Assembly (NCBI RefSeq): GCF_900197575.1
Contig: NZ_FZLN01000002.1
Span: forward strand, 1-64,000
Origin: Acinetobacter apis
Lineage (GTDB): Bacteria; Pseudomonadota; Gammaproteobacteria; Pseudomonadales; Moraxellaceae
Direction of reading: 5' to 3'
Length of the DNA stretch: 64,000 nucleotides
Under the pieces are notes generated by a model. That model saw nothing but the letters and a program-made list of their open reading frames with translations. It was not told where the DNA came from and made no database searches. The position numbers and the translations under genes are program-made. Below are positions 36,929-44,846 of the stretch, one piece after another (positions within the stretch are counted from its first letter, which is position 1; the number at the start of each line of letters is the position of its first letter).

Positions 36929-36957
36929 AGTATAACCGCTGTTTAATGCTTAAGCAA
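36929..36957 (-). promoter_or_regulatory. S10 operon promoter
   Basis: Minus strand TTGCTT (36952-36957), exact 17-bp spacer, TATACT (36929-36934). It is the best promoter in the 420-bp gap between rpsJ and the GATase-like gene. Confidence 0.8.
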
Positions 36958-37177
36958 ATTTTTTTAAGCGATTTGACCATAAGTTTTTGTATATTTATTC
37001 ATCAGCATCTCTATCGCATCATTTCACGTACTATCTGGGGTGAATGCGCTACAACATAGCATTCACCGACTAATCCAGAATAAAATGAATTATTTAAATA
37101 CACAAAATCCATTTGATTCTAAATCATCATCCATGCTTAGATTCAATCTACAATTCCACACTATGAAATCATTTCAA

Positions 37178-37900
37178 TTATCTTAAAACAAATTCAATAG
37201 CTTTCACTAACAGGTCGTTATTTCTTAAAAATGACTCTTTTGCCAATAAAGACTGATAGTCAAATTGAGTTAAATAATCTTCGGCACTATTTTGATGCTC
37301 TTCTAAATAGCGATTCAAGTGTTCTGGCGTCATTTCAGGACAAAATTGAAAACCTAAAATATTATTTTTCAGCTGATAGGCTTGGTTTGCACTATCATTA
37401 CTCATTGCCAAATGAATTGCACCTTTAGGAATATCGAAAGTTTCACCACCATACCACGACATTACATCAATCGATGGCGGAACCTGAAAACAATGCGATG
37501 GCAAGCCATTCACACCATGTACTTTCACCCAATTTGGTCCAATACGATCTTGTGGTTTTACCACAGCTGAACCCAAAGCACTTGCAACCAACTGCCCGCC
37601 CGCACCTAAGCCAATTAGTGGCTTATTGGCAGCCAAATAACGTCTAATCCAACGTTTTTCAATTTTTAACCAAGGCAAATTAGCCTCATCTTCTACATTT
37701 AATTGGCTTCCCATGACCATCAACAAGTCAACATCTGTAGGCAGAGGCAGTGCATCTATTTCAATTTCAGCATCTTGAGGCAAAGCAAAAAATTCCGTAG
37801 TGGTGATATGTGCACCATGACGCAACAAATAATCATGCGAGCTAATCGCGCCATCATATATGGCATGTTGAAAACAATGTACCCTTAAATTCTGTTTCAT
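37178..37900 (-). CDS. class I glutamine amidotransferase-like protein, active site lost
   Basis: A 240-aa protein with the fold of class I (GMP-synthase-like) glutamine amidotransferases: MVMGSQLNVEDEANLPWL, then the nucleophile-elbow segment and ILGFQFCPE. The catalytic triad is broken. The GxCxGxQ elbow is GLGAGGQ at 97-103 with Gly99 where the cysteine should be, and the His of FHPE is Cys187; Glu189 is kept. A glutaminase reaction is therefore not expected. It may be a ligand-binding or regulatory relative, or a decaying copy. The reading frame is intact over full family length. It stands alone between the ribosomal promoter and engB. Confidence 0.75.
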   Translation of the reverse strand: MKQNLRVHCFQHAIYDGAISSHDYLLRHGAHITTTEFFALPQDAEIEIDALPLPTDVDLLMVMGSQLNVEDEANLPWLKIEKRWIRRYLAANKPLIGLGAGGQLVASALGSAVVKPQDRIGPNWVKVHGVNGLPSHCFQVPPSIDVMSWYGGETFDIPKGAIHLAMSNDSANQAYQLKNNILGFQFCPEMTPEHLNRYLEEHQNSAEDYLTQFDYQSLLAKESFLRNNDLLVKAIEFVLR

Positions 37901-38210
37901 TTTAATTCTGCATAAAACCCTGTTGATGGTATTACCTGCAAAATTAAAGCCAAGTTTTGATCAGTTCAGCGTTTTTTTACAAGTTTGTACAATATGCGAT
38001 GTCGTGATAACGCTTGAATTCTTTATTATTTTCAATAATTTTTAAATTTAACAATATGCAAAACAGCATTTTCAATCAATAACTTCAAAATTAGTTAAGT
38101 TCACCTATAACGAGTTATTCAAAGACAGCATTCACATACAATATAACCACTCTAATCATTCGCTATTTTGCTGGATGAATCTAAATTTTCAGTAATTGCA
38201 CGATTTGCTT
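37901..38210. other. intergenic region between divergent genes
   Basis: AT-rich gap between the GATase-like gene and engB. I see no ORF, tRNA or clear hairpin-terminator. It must hold the promoters of both genes. Confidence 0.4.
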
Positions 38211-38216
38211 TATACT
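38211..38216 (+). promoter_or_regulatory. engB -10 box candidate
   Basis: TATACT about 33 bp before ATG 38249, inside the longer ORF reading. The -35 is weak (TTTTCA, 19-bp spacer). It favours the downstream start of engB. Confidence 0.4.
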
Positions 38217-38248
38217 ATGGCAAACCTGTTATTCGTTGTGAATTGTAT

Positions 38249-39025
38249 ATGCATCGTTATGCGAAATCTAAAGACACCAAAGCCAAACTTGCACCAAAGC
38301 AAAAAATTAGCTATGAGAAACAGCCTGACCCTGCTTTGACAGCATATGCATCGCAAAGTTTAAATTGGCTACGTAGTGCTGAATTTTTAATGAGCGCACC
38401 AAAGCTAAGTTTGTGTGTTGAAGATACAGGCTATGAAATTGCTTTTGCTGGCCGCTCAAATGCAGGCAAGTCAAGCGCAATTAATGCTTTAACCAACCAA
38501 CGACAGCTTGCACGTGCCTCAAAGAGACCTGGGCGCACACAAATGCTCAACTTTTTTAGCTTGGGTAATCCTGATCAACGTCTTGTGGATTTACCGGGTT
38601 ATGGTTATGCAGCTGTACCTGAGGAAATGAAGCGCGTATGGCAAAAAGAATTAGAAAACTATCTTATTCAACGCCAAAGCCTTCAAGGCTTAGTCCTATT
38701 AATGGACATTCGCCACCCCTTACAGCACTTTGACTTGATGATGCTCGAATGGGCATACTCTAGACAGCTTTTTGTACACATTTTACTGACCAAATCAGAT
38801 AAGTTAAATCGTGGACCTGCCAATCAAGCATTACTTGATGTTAAGCAACGATTAAAGAAAATGAATTTAAATTTTTCAATTCAATTGTTCTCATCTCTAA
38901 ATAAGCAGGGCTTAGAAGAATTGGCAAGCGTTATGGCAGGTCGATTAAACTATACTTTAGATCAAACATTAGATGGCGTTAAGCTATCCGATATTCCTGA
39001 AGCATCTGCTGACGACGAACAATAA
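38249..39025 (+). CDS. engB: ribosome biogenesis GTPase EngB (YihA)
   Basis: TrmE-Era-EngA-EngB family GTPase needed for late 50S assembly. G1 GRSNAGKSS, G3 DLPGYGYA and G4 TKSD are present in order. About 50 basic residues precede the GTPase domain (KDTKAKLAPKQK), longer than in E. coli. I start at ATG 38249 (MHRYAKSK) because a good -10 box (38211-38216) lies just upstream; the ORF reaches back to a TTG at 38168. The product is 258 aa. A perfect palindromic terminator follows. Confidence 0.9.
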   Translation: MHRYAKSKDTKAKLAPKQKISYEKQPDPALTAYASQSLNWLRSAEFLMSAPKLSLCVEDTGYEIAFAGRSNAGKSSAINALTNQRQLARASKRPGRTQMLNFFSLGNPDQRLVDLPGYGYAAVPEEMKRVWQKELENYLIQRQSLQGLVLLMDIRHPLQHFDLMMLEWAYSRQLFVHILLTKSDKLNRGPANQALLDVKQRLKKMNLNFSIQLFSSLNKQGLEELASVMAGRLNYTLDQTLDGVKLSDIPEASADDEQ

Positions 39026-39055
39026 AAAAAGGCATGTATATATACATGCCTTTTT
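39024..39055. terminator. bidirectional terminator engB/purU
   Basis: AAGGCATGTATATATACATGCCTT is a perfect palindrome flanked by A7 and T5. It separates the convergent engB and purU genes. Confidence 0.92.
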
Positions 39056-39069
39056 ATCATGGTTGTGTT

Positions 39070-39933
39070 TTAGAAGACGACTGTTTTTGTGCCATCTACA
39101 ATAATACGGTCTTCTAAATGCCAACGCACAGCACGTGCCAAGACATTACGCTCGACATCCTGACCCAATTCACGAAGTTGGTCTACATTATATTCATGCC
39201 CAACACGCTCGACATCTTGCTCAATAATTGGACCTTGGTCTAAGTCGGCTGTCACATAATGTGCAGTTGCGCCAATCAGCTTTACACCTTTTTCATATGC
39301 TTGTTTATATGGATTAGCACCAACAAACGCAGGCAAGAATGAGTGATGGATATTAATCACTTTCATTGGCCATTTTGACACAAAATCTTCACTCAAAATT
39401 TGCATATAGCGAGCAAGCACCAATAAATCATTGCCATCCATAATGCGTTGAATTTCTGCCTCTGCTTCTTCTTTATTGTCTTTTGTTACTTTGACAACGG
39501 TAAAAGGTAGACCAAACTGCTCTACTGCTGAACGCAATGTTTCATGATTCGATACAACATGGGTAATTTCACAAGGCAATAAGCCACGTGCATAGCGCCA
39601 TAGTAGCTCGTACAAGGCATGATCAACCTTAGATACCAAAATTCCGACTTTCTTTAGGTCGCCAACAAATGTTAAATGCCATTGCATTTGGTATCGTGTT
39701 GCAACATTACTTTCAAAGGTTTGCAACAATGTATCTTTTCGATTTTGCAAATGCTCAAGCTCGAATTCCACACGCATGAAATATTGTCCGCCCTGCGCTT
39801 CTGTTGCATATTGATCAAGCGCAGTAATGTTTGCGCCATGATGGTATAAAAAGCTTGATACGGCTTGTACAATACCTGGCTTATCTTCACATGTAATCAA
39901 AAGGCGAGCTGTGTTTGCGGTACTAGTATTCAT
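39070..39933 (-). CDS. purU: formyltetrahydrofolate deformylase
   Basis: Hydrolyses 10-formyl-THF to THF and formate, balancing the one-carbon pool and feeding PurT with formate. An N-terminal ACT domain (about 10-85) is followed by a formyltransferase-type domain. It has the catalytic residues Asn and His in INIHHSFLPAF and Asp in ADLDQGPII. I start at ATG 39933 (MNTSTAN), giving 287 aa; a GTG at 39948 would add five residues. No clear ribosome binding site is seen for either. Confidence 0.94.
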   Translation of the reverse strand: MNTSTANTARLLITCEDKPGIVQAVSSFLYHHGANITALDQYATEAQGGQYFMRVEFELEHLQNRKDTLLQTFESNVATRYQMQWHLTFVGDLKKVGILVSKVDHALYELLWRYARGLLPCEITHVVSNHETLRSAVEQFGLPFTVVKVTKDNKEEAEAEIQRIMDGNDLLVLARYMQILSEDFVSKWPMKVINIHHSFLPAFVGANPYKQAYEKGVKLIGATAHYVTADLDQGPIIEQDVERVGHEYNVDQLRELGQDVERNVLARAVRWHLEDRIIVDGTKTVVF

Positions 39934-39998
39934 GTCAATGGATATCACTTATTCATACAAAAAAGTTAGCCGGGTATATTACCCCTTTTTAATCATAT

Positions 39999-40703
39999 TC
40001 ACACATCATTTTTGTTGTCTGTCATTAACCCATCATTCATGAACCATACATTTTCATCAAAAGAAGCTAAAAATTGCTGATAGGTTTTTTGACTCTCACC
40101 AAGTAAATATGGTGACTCTAAGATCACAAGCTGTTTTAACGCAAGCATCGACCACTTTTCTTGTAAATGATTACTGTCATTCAGATGACCTGACATAAAT
40201 AAGAAGTTGGTCCAATTGGTTAAGATAATCCAAATATTAATAATTAAAGCTTCCATTTCAATAGAAGTCAGCTTCATTAACCCCGCTTGAACAAAGGCCT
40301 GATAAAGCTTTTGCACTTTATGCATCACACGCTTAGCAAAATCTGCATAATCTTGATTGAAATGTTGATCTCGCTCAACCAAATGAAATACATCACGATG
40401 TAAAAAACGGTATGACCACAATTGATCACTTAGTGCTTTAAAATAAATTATTTTGTCATTTGCTGTGACCGACCGATCATTGGGCAACTCAAGCATCTTT
40501 AAGGTCTGTTCTTGATATCGGTCAGTTAATGCTTTAATGATTTCTTGTTTATTGCTGTAATGGTAGTATAAATTTCCAGGGCTCATATCAAGTGCAGCAG
40601 CAATATGGTTGGTTGTAACAGCGCGCTCTCCTTTTTCGTTAAATAACGTTAAACTCATATTTAAAATTCGTTGCTTAGTATTTAACTTTTTACCCGCCAC
40701 CAT
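39999..40703 (-). CDS. TetR family transcriptional regulator
   Basis: A 234-aa TetR-type regulator. The N-terminal helix-turn-helix lies at about 30-55 (TTNHIAAALDMSPGNLYYHY). The C-terminal part has long amphipathic helices and resembles the group with a TetR C-terminal domain first seen in PA-type regulators of fatty-acid or membrane genes; its ligand is unknown. It stands alone with a 520-bp gap upstream, so its targets may be elsewhere. No operator-like palindrome is evident next to its own start. Confidence 0.85.
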   Translation of the reverse strand: MVAGKKLNTKQRILNMSLTLFNEKGERAVTTNHIAAALDMSPGNLYYHYSNKQEIIKALTDRYQEQTLKMLELPNDRSVTANDKIIYFKALSDQLWSYRFLHRDVFHLVERDQHFNQDYADFAKRVMHKVQKLYQAFVQAGLMKLTSIEMEALIINIWIILTNWTNFLFMSGHLNDSNHLQEKWSMLALKQLVILESPYLLGESQKTYQQFLASFDENVWFMNDGLMTDNKNDV

Positions 40704-41117
40704 CCAACTACACCTTCATCAAAGACTGACCTATTATCTATAAAATAGCACCATATATCTAGAGCCTTTACTCTAATTTAACAGTTATATTTAGATAGAA
40801 TGTAGGAATCATTAAATTCAGACTACAAAAGCTAAAAAGTTTCAGCTATAATTTGCGATCACAAGATTTTTACTTTAAGAGTTCGGTGTTTTTATCCCTG
40901 CGCTTAAAGTAATGTAGCATCTCCTAAATTCCGTTATGCCAAGCAACACATCGTTTTAGGACAGTTTATTTAGATGGGATTCACCTGCTTTTTTGAGTTT
41001 TAAATAACGAAATAAGCCAGATTGAATCGCCTGTCTAATACCAATAAACCAAGCTACAAGAAATGATCAAGGCATGAGCTATTACGTTGCGTAATACGCT
41101 TTTTTATGCAAATTTGC
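40704..41117. other. long gap before rpmB
   Basis: No ORF worth calling. It carries a TATAAT at 40847-40852, two successive perfect inverted repeats, and a terminator-like hairpin at 41080-41105, all on the plus strand; see the RNA candidate at 40858-41105. The part from 40704 to 40846 should hold the promoter of the TetR gene. Confidence 0.5.
40858..41105 (+). ncRNA. candidate structured small RNA
   Basis: A possible transcript of about 245 nt starts near 40858 after TATAAT (weak -35) and ends at a hairpin TATTACG/CGTAATA followed by six T (41100-41105). Inside are a perfect 10-bp inverted repeat (40870-40879 with 40903-40912, TTACTTTAAG) and a perfect 7-bp one (40922-40928 with 40955-40961, TCCTAAA). 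It has no coding potential that I can see. I do not recognise it as a known RNA family. It could also be a leader-type RNA for rpmB, but a separate promoter follows it. Confidence 0.3.
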
Positions 41118-41146
41118 TTGTCTTTTAAGCGCATTTTTGATATAAA
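41118..41146 (+). promoter_or_regulatory. rpmB-rpmG promoter
   Basis: TTGTCT (41118-41123), 17-bp spacer, TATAAA (41141-41146), about 80 bp before rpmB. Confidence 0.65.
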
Positions 41147-41226
41147 ACGCCCCTTGAATAAATTCAATCTGTTTGTTTTATGACTGGCCACAGGTTTGCT
41201 GTTGGCTAAATCAATGGAGTTCCACC

Positions 41227-41463
41227 ATGTCTAAGGTTTGCCAAGTTACCGGCAAGCGTCCAGTCGTTGGTAACAACGTCTCACACGCAAACAACAAAAC
41301 CAAGCGCCGGTTCGAGCCGAACCTGCATCACCACCGTTTTTGGTTAGAAAGCGAAAAGCGTTTCGTACGTCTTCGTTTGACAACTAAAGGTATGCGTATT
41401 ATCGACAAATTGGGCATTGAAAAGGTTATCGCTGATCTTCGTGCTCAAGGCCAAAAGATCTAA
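41227..41463 (+). CDS. rpmB: 50S ribosomal protein L28
   Basis: L28 (78 aa). [17 protein letters not shown] is diagnostic. It has a single cysteine, so it is the zinc-free form. I start at ATG 41227, with GGAG 7-8 nt upstream; the ORF opens earlier at a TTG without support. It is followed by rpmG after 12 bp, the usual rpmBG operon. Confidence 0.96.
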   Translation: MSKVCQVTGKRPVVGNNVSHANNKTKRRFEPNLHHHRFWLESEKRFVRLRLTTKGMRIIDKLGIEKVIADLRAQGQKI

Positions 41464-41475
41464 GGAGTCATTGCC

Positions 41476-41631
41476 ATGCGTGACAAAATTCGCCTAGTTT
41501 CTTCTGCGGGTACAGGTTATTTCTACACGACGACGAAGAACAAACGTACTATGCCGGAAAAAATGGAAATCAAAAAATTTGATCCAAAAATCCGTCAGCA
41601 CGTGATTTTCAAAGAAGCTAAAATCAAATAA
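41476..41631 (+). CDS. rpmG: 50S ribosomal protein L33
   Basis: L33 (51 aa), [20 protein letters not shown], with no cysteine and thus the zinc-independent form. TAAGGAG of the rpmB end supplies the ribosome binding site. A terminator follows. Confidence 0.96.
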
Positions 41632-41642
41632 TTTTAGTTTTG

Positions 41643-41676
41643 AAAAAAAGCGACTCATTAAAGAGTCGTTTTTTTT
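41643..41676 (+). terminator. terminator after rpmG
   Basis: CGACTC/GAGTCG stem, 6-nt loop, flanked by A7 and T8. Confidence 0.92.
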
Positions 41677-41750
41677 GTCTTTTTATTCTGTAATTGCCCA
41701 CCTATCCCCTATACTTACAATTCATTTACGTTTGCCAAGGAACCAATCTC

Positions 41751-43463
41751 ATGCCACATAATGTCGACTTGATTGTTTTATTGGCTGTTGGTTTCGGACT
41801 TGCCTTATTTTTTGGCTATCTTGCTGCACGATTGAGACTGCCACCATTGGTAGGTTATTTAATTGCGGGAATTGTCATTAGCCCCAATACACCAGGTATT
41901 GTTGGTGAAATTACCCTTGCCAATCAGCTTGCTGAATTGGGAGTGATGTTTTTAATGTTTGGTGTTGGTATGCACTTTTCATTAAAAGACTTACTTGAAG
42001 TTAAACGAATCGCTGTACCAGGTGCTATTTTACAAATTAGTGTGGCTAGCATGTTGGGTGTTGCAATCACCATGTTATGGGGCTGGTCTTTTGGATCTGC
42101 TTTGGTATTTGGTATTTGTTTATCTTGTGCCAGTACCGTGGTTTTGCTTAAAGCCTTAGGTGACCGTGGGTTACTCACTTCTGTGAATGGTAAAATTGCC
42201 GTCGGCTGGCTGTTGGTTGAAGATTTAGTCATGGTCTTGGTGCTGGTATTATTACCTGCTGTTGCAGTCTTATTGGGTGGAAAACCTATTGTTGGTCATG
42301 AACCAAACCAAGCCATTTGGCTAACTATTGTCATGACACTGCTTAAAGTGTCAGGCTTCATTGCGTTCATGCTGATTATTGGTAAACGAGTAATTCCACT
42401 CATTATTCAGTTTGTTGCACGGCTTGGGTCTCGTGAACTATTTACCCTGACAGTGGTTGCTGCTGCAGTGTCTGTCGCATATGGTGCGTATGCAGTGTTT
42501 GGGGTCTCTATGGCATTGGGCGCCTTCTTTGCAGGTATGGTGGTCAAAGAGTCTGATTTTAGTCACCGCGCAGAAGAAGAAACGCTGCCGTTAAGAGAGA
42601 TTTTTTCAATATTATTCTTTGTATCGGTGGGCATGTTATTTGACCCACAAATATTACTTTCTAAACCAATCGAAATTATAGAAGTCATTGCTGTGATTGT
42701 CATTGGTAAAACTATTGCGGCTATGGCACTTGTCTTATGCTTTCGCTACCCTCTCAACACTGCATTAACTGTTGGGGCAAGTCTTGCTCAAATTGGTGAA
42801 TTTTCATTTATTCTGGCCGCAGTTGGAGTCTCACTTGGCTTACTGACTATCGAAGCACAAAATTTAATTTTAGCAGGCGCATTATTTGCCATCACTTTAA
42901 ATTCATTCATGTTTAAAGCCATTGAACCTGTGCAACAGTGGATTCGACAGCGTTCATACTTAGCTCGGTATTTTGAGCGCAGCAGTGACCCACTTGCAAT
43001 GTTACCAGATGAAGTCGATCAAGATTACTTACGCGATCAGGTCGTGATTATTGGTCATGGCGAAGTAGGACGCCGTGTCATGCAAACACTCATGCAAAAA
43101 AACATTAAAGTGGTGGTGGCTGAGGAAAACCGTGAGATTGTTGAAGAGTTACGAGACAAAGGCATTGCAGCTGTTTGTGGTATTGCGACAGAACCAGGCG
43201 TACTCATTCAAGCACATATTCAGCATGCTAGACTTTTGGTCATCTCGCCAATGGATATCATTGATATTCACAGAATAGTAGATATTTCAAAGCAGCTTAA
43301 TTCAAGAATTCAAGTGTTGGTCTGTGCAGAAAATAAAGAAGAAGCAGAAGCAATTCGAGCAGATCATATTGGTGATGTGTTTTATGCCAAAGAACAAATG
43401 GCAATCAACATGAGTCAGCATATTCTTGATCAAATTGATAAGGCACATCATAAAACCGCTTAA
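41751..43463 (+). CDS. ybaL: CPA2-family cation/proton antiporter, YbaL-like
   Basis: Inner-membrane monovalent cation:proton antiporter-2 protein (570 aa). A 12-segment Na/H-exchanger domain covers about 1-390 (LPPLVGYLIAGI, ELGVMFLMFGVGMHFSLKD, VSMALGAFFAGMVV). It is followed by a cytosolic RCK/TrkA-N NAD-binding domain at about 415-540 with the dinucleotide loop GHGEVG. The sequence follows E. coli YbaL closely, and the related KefB/KefC export K+ under glutathione control. I start at ATG 41751 (MPHNVDLI), AAGGAA upstream; 19 extra codons of the ORF are not supported. Terminator follows. Confidence 0.88.
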   Translation: MPHNVDLIVLLAVGFGLALFFGYLAARLRLPPLVGYLIAGIVISPNTPGIVGEITLANQLAELGVMFLMFGVGMHFSLKDLLEVKRIAVPGAILQISVASMLGVAITMLWGWSFGSALVFGICLSCASTVVLLKALGDRGLLTSVNGKIAVGWLLVEDLVMVLVLVLLPAVAVLLGGKPIVGHEPNQAIWLTIVMTLLKVSGFIAFMLIIGKRVIPLIIQFVARLGSRELFTLTVVAAAVSVAYGAYAVFGVSMALGAFFAGMVVKESDFSHRAEEETLPLREIFSILFFVSVGMLFDPQILLSKPIEIIEVIAVIVIGKTIAAMALVLCFRYPLNTALTVGASLAQIGEFSFILAAVGVSLGLLTIEAQNLILAGALFAITLNSFMFKAIEPVQQWIRQRSYLARYFERSSDPLAMLPDEVDQDYLRDQVVIIGHGEVGRRVMQTLMQKNIKVVVAEENREIVEELRDKGIAAVCGIATEPGVLIQAHIQHARLLVISPMDIIDIHRIVDISKQLNSRIQVLVCAENKEEAEAIRADHIGDVFYAKEQMAINMSQHILDQIDKAHHKTA

Positions 43464-43486
43464 AAATACGCTGTGACGTATTTTTA
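43461..43486 (+). terminator. terminator after ybaL
   Basis: TAAAAATACG/CGTATTTTTA stem, 6-nt loop, overlapping the ybaL stop codon. A weak, A-T rich form. Confidence 0.6.
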
Positions 43487-43520
43487 AGCACAGCAAGTGT
43501 ACTTAAAGCATCAGTAAGCT

Positions 43521-43802
43521 TTAGCTAAGATACTTTGGTTGCTCATCTACAATTTCAGCATCAATTTGGTTCATTTGCTTTTCAAGCAAACCAAGTAATG
43601 CCGCTTGCACCATATTTTGAGCGATAAGGCCAGTTTGATCACCAAGCAACGCTTTGACTTCATCATTAAACTGAATGGTCATTAGAGGTGCTTTTTCTGA
43701 ATCTGCATTACGTAATGCAAGCTCACCGCTTTCAAGCTGTACCAACTCAAGTACGGCTTCTTGACTACCGAATAAATCTTTTAGTTGCTGTTGGATAGAC
43801 AT
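43521..43802 (-). CDS. hypothetical protein (93 aa)
   Basis: Small acidic protein without signal peptide or membrane segment. The N-terminal half reads as helix-turn-strand (LKDLFGSQEAVLEL...SGELALRNADS), the C-terminal half as a helix (LIAQNMVQAALLGLLEKQM). No family recognised. A separate gene, as no neighbour is within 60 bp; AGGTTAG precedes the ATG. Codon use is like its neighbours. Confidence 0.6.
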   Translation of the reverse strand: MSIQQQLKDLFGSQEAVLELVQLESGELALRNADSEKAPLMTIQFNDEVKALLGDQTGLIAQNMVQAALLGLLEKQMNQIDAEIVDEQPKYLS

Positions 43803-43907
43803 CTAACCTCCATATGCACCATAGATGGATGCAATTCTTAACTCTTAGACTAACTTATATTTAGTCATAAATGCAAAATTCAAGTGTGATGAAACGTAAT
43901 TCTTTTA

Positions 43908-44414
43908 TTAAAATTCAACCATCTCAGCTCTAAAGCTTTCTATCAAATAAGAAAGTTGTTGATGCCAATCACGTAAAATTTCAGTATCTGGCAACCAAGA
44001 CTGTGGACCTTGGGTTACCTTAATAATTAATTTTGAGGATGTATCTTGCTCAGCTTCAGTCGCCACAGGTTCAGGCGCATATTGGCACATGCGATAAGCA
44101 CGATTTAGCTCAGCCAAAAAATTGTCTTTTGATAATTGTTTTAATATTGAAATTTCAGGTGAGACTTGACCTTTATCGCTCATGCGTTGTTCTATGGATT
44201 TTAAACTGGGTTCAGCATCATGTAAACGATAGTACCGCACCAGTTCTTGTAAAAACGCAAGTACCGCACCTTGTAAATGAAATACAGCAGCTTCTCGGTG
44301 CGCTTGAGCTTTTTGCAGATGTGCATCATTTTGTTCAGCATCCACACATGCAAGACGTGCAAAATATAACTTTTGATTGGTTCGATCTGCATGGTAACGC
44401 GCAACTCGAGACAT
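43908..44414 (-). CDS. DUF6586-like protein
   Basis: A 168-aa cytosolic helical protein. The start SRVARYHADRTNQKLYFARLAC and the later AVFHLQGAVLAFLQEL (split motif) match the DUF6586 proteins known from Pseudomonas, of unknown function. Several helices are predicted, with a variable acidic loop near 115-125. It follows the RRM gene by 51 bp on the same strand; an operon is possible. Confidence 0.65.
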   Translation of the reverse strand: MSRVARYHADRTNQKLYFARLACVDAEQNDAHLQKAQAHREAAVFHLQGAVLAFLQELVRYYRLHDAEPSLKSIEQRMSDKGQVSPEISILKQLSKDNFLAELNRAYRMCQYAPEPVATEAEQDTSSKLIIKVTQGPQSWLPDTEILRDWHQQLSYLIESFRAEMVEF

Positions 44415-44465
44415 GGCTGTTCCTTAGAGGTCAAGTGTGAATTTGGGTATTTTCAATCCAATACA

Positions 44466-44714
44466 TTATTTTTCTGTATCTTCTGCCATTTTGACACGAA
44501 TTCCAATCCCTTTCACGCGATAGGTGTTTAAACCTTTAATTGCTTTCACAGCTTCACGACCATTTGGCATTTCAACAAAACCAAAACCTTTCGATTTACC
44601 TGTCGCTTGATCTTTAACTAAAGTACAGTCACTAACTTGTCCAAAAGGTTTAAACAAATCAAACAACTCTTGCTCTGTAATTGATCGCTCTAGGTTTCTT
44701 ACTAATATTTTCAT
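44466..44714 (-). CDS. RNA-binding protein, single RRM
   Basis: An 82-aa RNA recognition motif protein of the cyanobacterial/proteobacterial type. RNP2 is ILVRNL and RNP1 is KGFGFVEM, both complete with the aromatic residues that stack on RNA. A role in mRNA binding or cold response is likely but unproven in this genus. I use ATG 44714 (MKILVRNL) with a GAGTGA site; a TTG four codons upstream is possible. Confidence 0.88.
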   Translation of the reverse strand: MKILVRNLERSITEQELFDLFKPFGQVSDCTLVKDQATGKSKGFGFVEMPNGREAVKAIKGLNTYRVKGIGIRVKMAEDTEK

Positions 44715-44846
44715 CGTTTCACTCAATCATCATAAACAGTATCATCACTGTCTATTTTTTAAAGGTTGCACAGTTTAATCTAAATCTAAACCAAAAGTGA
44801 TTCTTTTGACTTTAGGCGTTGTATTTTGTCGCGAATATGATCTGAT

